A stretch of DNA of 64,000 bases. Origin: Orientallactaga sibirica (Eukaryota > Chordata > Mammalia > Rodentia > Dipodidae). The DNA is taken from contig JAEOAD010000040.1 in the NCBI GenBank assembly GCA_036365145.1, positions 12,960,501 to 13,024,500 on the forward strand, given 5' to 3'. Positions 61,262 to 64,000 of this stretch are shown here, piece by piece; the stretch's first letter is position 1; each line of letters opens with the position of its first letter. The notes under the pieces are model-generated. The model ran no database searches, had not been told where the DNA came from, and saw only the letters and a list, made by a program, of their open reading frames with translations. The position numbers and the translations under genes were made by a program.

Positions 61262-61949
61262 AATTAAAGAAAACATATGGGGCAACTGAATATCCATATG
61301 CAAAAGAATGTAATTGGACCCCTGTGTTACTACCTTATACAAAAGTTACCATAAAAACATGTGATAGGTCTAAAGGTAAGAGCTAATATTACAATCCACT
61401 TAGGAGAAACCCTCCCAAAGGGGCTGGGGAGACGACAGCTTGGGGGACAAAGTGCTTGTCTTACAACCATGAACACTGAATTCAGTCCTCTAGCACTCAC
61501 ACAAAGCCAGATACAGTAATGCAGGCGCCTGACACCCCCGCGCTCCTGTGATGAGATGGAGACGGAGGCGGGAGAATCCTGTTCCAACACAGTGGTGAGC
61601 GACAAGAGAGCCTCCAACAAGAAGGGGCCACTGACACCCAAGGTTACCCTCTGTCCCTCCACGCGTGTGACATGGCATGTGCGGGCCTGCGCTCACACAT
61701 GAACCCACACACAAAACCTCCCAAAGGAGAGGAAACTGCAATATGAGTTCTGGAGAGGGCAAACCATAATCAGACCAGTCACAGATGCATGTAACGGAAT
61801 ATTACCTTTCAATAAACAGGAGATACGAACACACACATGAAACGTGTACATCACAAGGACAAACTCCGAAAACACACTAAGTGAAAAAAACTCCGCACAA
61901 AAGACCACATCTGGCCCAATCTGATTTCTATCAAAGTCAAATGAAAATT
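61262..61949 (+). mobile_element. L1 fragment (ORF2 end and 3' end) split by a B3
   Basis: Left part to 61410 (CTGAATATCCATATGCAAAA GAATG, TTGGACCCCTGTG, ACCTTATACAAAAGTTACC) is ORF2-derived. The right part from 61738 (ATGTAACGGAATATTACC, ACACTAAGTGAAAAAAACTC, AAAAGACCACATCTGG) is 3'-end-derived. Non-coding. Confidence 0.78.
61422..61726 (+). mobile_element. B3 SINE
   Basis: TSD CCTCCCAAAGG at 61411-61421 and 61727-61737, exact. Full-length order from GGCTGGGGAGACGAC to the ACACACAAAA tail. Confidence 0.88.
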
Positions 61950-62165
61950 AGGGCTGGAGAGATGGCTTAGCAGTTAAGGGCGCTTGACTACAAAGCCTAA
62001 CGACCCAGGTTTGATTCCCCAGTACCACATAAGCCAGATGCACAAGGTGGTGCATGCATCTGGTGTTTGTTGACAATGGCTAGAGGCCCTGGCGCACCCA
62101 TTCTCTCTCTGTATTTGTCTCTTTCTCTGTCTCTTAAATAAATATAAATAAATAAATGACATTTT
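61950..62165 (+). mobile_element. tRNA-SINE in L1
   Basis: TSD AAATGAAAATTA on both sides. Confidence 0.95.
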
Positions 62166-62411
62166 TAAAAATTAAATGAAAATTAAATCACAATAAGCCT
62201 GATAAAAACAGCTATTTTTTTAAAAGCATAAATAGCAAAATTAATATCTGATAAGAGATTTCAATGTAAAAAGAATCAAGTGGTAAAAAGTACAAACAAA
62301 ATATATGTTGTGAAGCTTCATGTATCTGCTGTCAGAACTTTTGAATTATTTAAGGCAAAAACTGAAATAAAAGTAAATGAAAGTGATTTCATACAAAGAG
62401 ACACTTTTTTA

Positions 62412-62639
62412 GAAAATTGTTTTACTTTATTTTCATTTATTTATTTGAGAGAGAGTGAGAAATAGGCAGGGAGAGAGAGGGAGAGAGAATGGATGTGCCA
62501 GGGTCTCTAGCTGCTGTAAACGAACTCCAGACACATGTGTCCCCTTGTGCATCTGGCTTACCTGGGTCCTGGGGAATCCAACCTGAGTCCTTTGGCTTTG
62601 CAGGCAAGTGCCTTAATCACTAAACCATCTCTCCAGCCC
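62412..62639 (-). mobile_element. tRNA-SINE
   Basis: GACACTTTTTTAG / AACACTTTTTAG flanks. Confidence 0.94.
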
Positions 62640-62769
62640 CAAGGAAACACTTTTTAGCTTTTCTCGCTTGCAAAAGAATATGGGGCACACTCCATGCCAT
62701 TTGTAACCAGTGGTTGACCAGGATCTGGCCACCCTATCTCTATCTTCTTTGGAAAAAAATATTTTTAAA

Positions 62770-63320
62770 AAACTTTTTGTTGATAACCTCTGTATATATT
62801 TACCCCGATCATAATCCCTCCTTTGTCTTCCTTTCCCATCCCCACCTCCATTAAACCCCTTCTTTCCAACTAGCCCCTCTTCTATTTCAGTGTCATCATT
62901 TCAAAATTTTTATTTATTTGTTGGGGGAGGGGGCACACCAGGGTCTCGTGCCACTGCAAGTGAATGCCTGTCCAACTTTATGTGAGTGGCTGGGGGAGAG
63001 CAGGCTTCACAAGCAAGTGACTTTAACTGCTGAGCCATCTCCCAACCCCACATTGTTTTGCCCTTCTATTATGCAGGTCTTGTGAAGGTTGTGCCAGCCT
63101 CTGAGGGGTCATGAATGCAATGGGCACTTTGTATCTGGAAGACAAGATTGAAAAGCACTCCTCCCCCATCCTTTGTCTCTTACATTCCTCTGCCACCTCT
63201 TCAGCAATCATCCCTGAGCCTTGGAGGGTGTGGTAGAGAGATGTCTCACTTAGTGCTGAACACTCTACTGTCACTTCTTCTCAGCACTTTGGTGAGTTTT
63301 GAACTGCTCCAGTAATCTCT
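62770..63320 (-). mobile_element. rodent L1 3'UTR-like fragment split by a SINE
   Basis: TTGTTGATAACCTCTGTATA, ATCATAATCCCTCCTTTG, CTAGCCCCTCTTCTATTTCA, then after the SINE TCTTGTGAAGGTTGTGCC, CCATCCTTTGTCTCTTACATT and CCCTGAGCCTTGGAGGGTG, as in pyrimidine-rich rodent L1/HAL1-type 3' ends. Confidence 0.65.
62903..63049 (-). mobile_element. tRNA-SINE, shortened
   Basis: Lacks the TGTGCATCTGGC block; CCATCTCCCAACCCC end. Confidence 0.88.
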
Positions 63321-63346
63321 ATCTTCTTGATTTTAAAGTTCCTCCG

Positions 63347-63522
63347 GGCTGGAGAGATAGCTCAGCTGTTAAGGCACTTGCTCGTAAAGTCTAACAACCT
63401 GAGTGTGACTCCCCAGCACCCACGTAAAGTCAAATGCACAAAGTTGAACATACATTTGGAGTTCATTTGCAGTGGCTAGTGACCCTGGTGCACCCATTCT
63501 CTCTCTCTCTCTTTCTCTCTCT
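63347..63522 (+). mobile_element. tRNA-SINE
   Basis: AAAGTTCCTCC before; matching AAAGCTCCCACC lies after the following B1. Confidence 0.92.
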
Positions 63523-63685
63523 CAACCAGGTGCGGTGGCACGCTCCTTTAACCCCAACACTCTTTAACTCCCAACACTCAGGAGGCAGAGGTAGGATTGT
63601 TGTGAGTTTGAGGCCAGACTGAGAATATATAGTGAATTCCAGGTTAGCCTAGGCTAGCGCAAAACCCCCAAAACCAATAAATAAA
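63523..63685 (+). mobile_element. B1 SINE with local duplication
   Basis: CTTTAACCCCAACACT is followed by CTTTAACTCCCAACACT, a 17-base tandem duplication of the B1 Pol III box region. Confidence 0.9.
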
Positions 63686-64000
63686 GCTCCCACCACACAG
63701 ATGACTTCCTGTGCCCTGCGCAAGACCCTTCTCATTCTCTACCAGCAGAAGTGGCTGGTGACCCCCAGGGAGCACTCAGAGACCCACTGGCTTGGGAACT
63801 CTGTGGCAGACCCATGCTGCACCAAAGAACCAGACCACCAAAAGAGGCTCTGCTCTCCCATCAGCCTTTTTGGTCCCAGAGACTGAATGTACCTCCCTTG
63901 GCCATTCTATTTGGTCCAAATCAGCGTTCTATGAACAAGGCCCAAACCAAGAGCAGTGAATGCTCCCTTTGTCCCTGGATCCGACACTGCAGTTTTACAG
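63686..64000. other. no gene recognised
   Basis: Single-copy sequence at the window edge. The 61-codon frame has no identifiable motif. Confidence 0.35.

Overview
This window looks like rodent nuclear DNA. It is saturated with 7SL-derived B1 SINEs and with a tRNA-derived SINE whose plus-strand copies open GGCTGGAGAGATGGCTTAG and end in an AAATAAATAAA tail. It also holds B3-, B4- and ID-like SINEs, MaLR-type LTRs (MLT1/MST and rodent MT/ORR1 style), L1 fragments and many microsatellites. The tRNA-SINE is not the mouse/rat B2 consensus as I remember it, while B1, B3 and B4 relatives are present. That suggests a myodont rodent outside the murids, most likely a dipodoid such as a jerboa (inference, moderate confidence). 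Nothing bacterial, viral-exogenous or organellar is visible.

No protein-coding exon could be supported. Nearly all open frames are translations of SINEs (the recurring PGPPATANELQTHAP-type peptides), simple repeats or LTR pieces. The one clear gene-related feature is a CpG island at about 58.78-59.32 kb. On the minus strand it holds a GC-box cluster, a CATGTGAC E-box-like site, a six-codon upstream ORF and a strong splice donor (CAG|GTGAGC) whose exon side ends at 59009. I read this as the promoter and 5'UTR exon of an unidentified gene running leftwards. The remaining 59 kb to the left would then be intron 1 or later introns, and 59.3-64 kb would be upstream flank. A weaker plus-strand reading (CCAAT box plus CGG|GTGAGG donor) means a divergent promoter is possible.

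Layout. 0-6 kb: 35-bp minisatellite, old L1 piece, B1 pair, MaLR LTR, SINE pairs. 6-20 kb: SINEs between single-copy islands (7.3-8.2, 10.0-10.7, 11.2-12.1, 16.9-18.1 kb). 20-24 kb: a locally rearranged B1, a ~128-bp inverted duplication and a SINE-split MaLR LTR. 24-36 kb: decayed L1 ORF2, a probable ERV1-type solo LTR, nested MaLR LTRs and an L1 3' end split by SINEs. 36-51 kb: dense SINE nests, a hAT-like DNA transposon relic, MaLR and B4 relics. 51.8-53.1 kb: the longest stretch with little repeat. 53-57.4 kb: B4, and a B3 that was hit by a B1 and then by a short polyadenylated retrocopy. 57.4-60.2 kb: promoter region. 60.2-64 kb: (ATCT)n, B1/tRNA-SINE, L1 with a B3 inserted, rodent L1 3'UTR.

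The main biological story is serial retroposition: target sites recreated by one L1-type insertion are used again by the next, giving stacks of SINEs that share one outer target-site duplication (TSD). No previously undescribed gene system was found.
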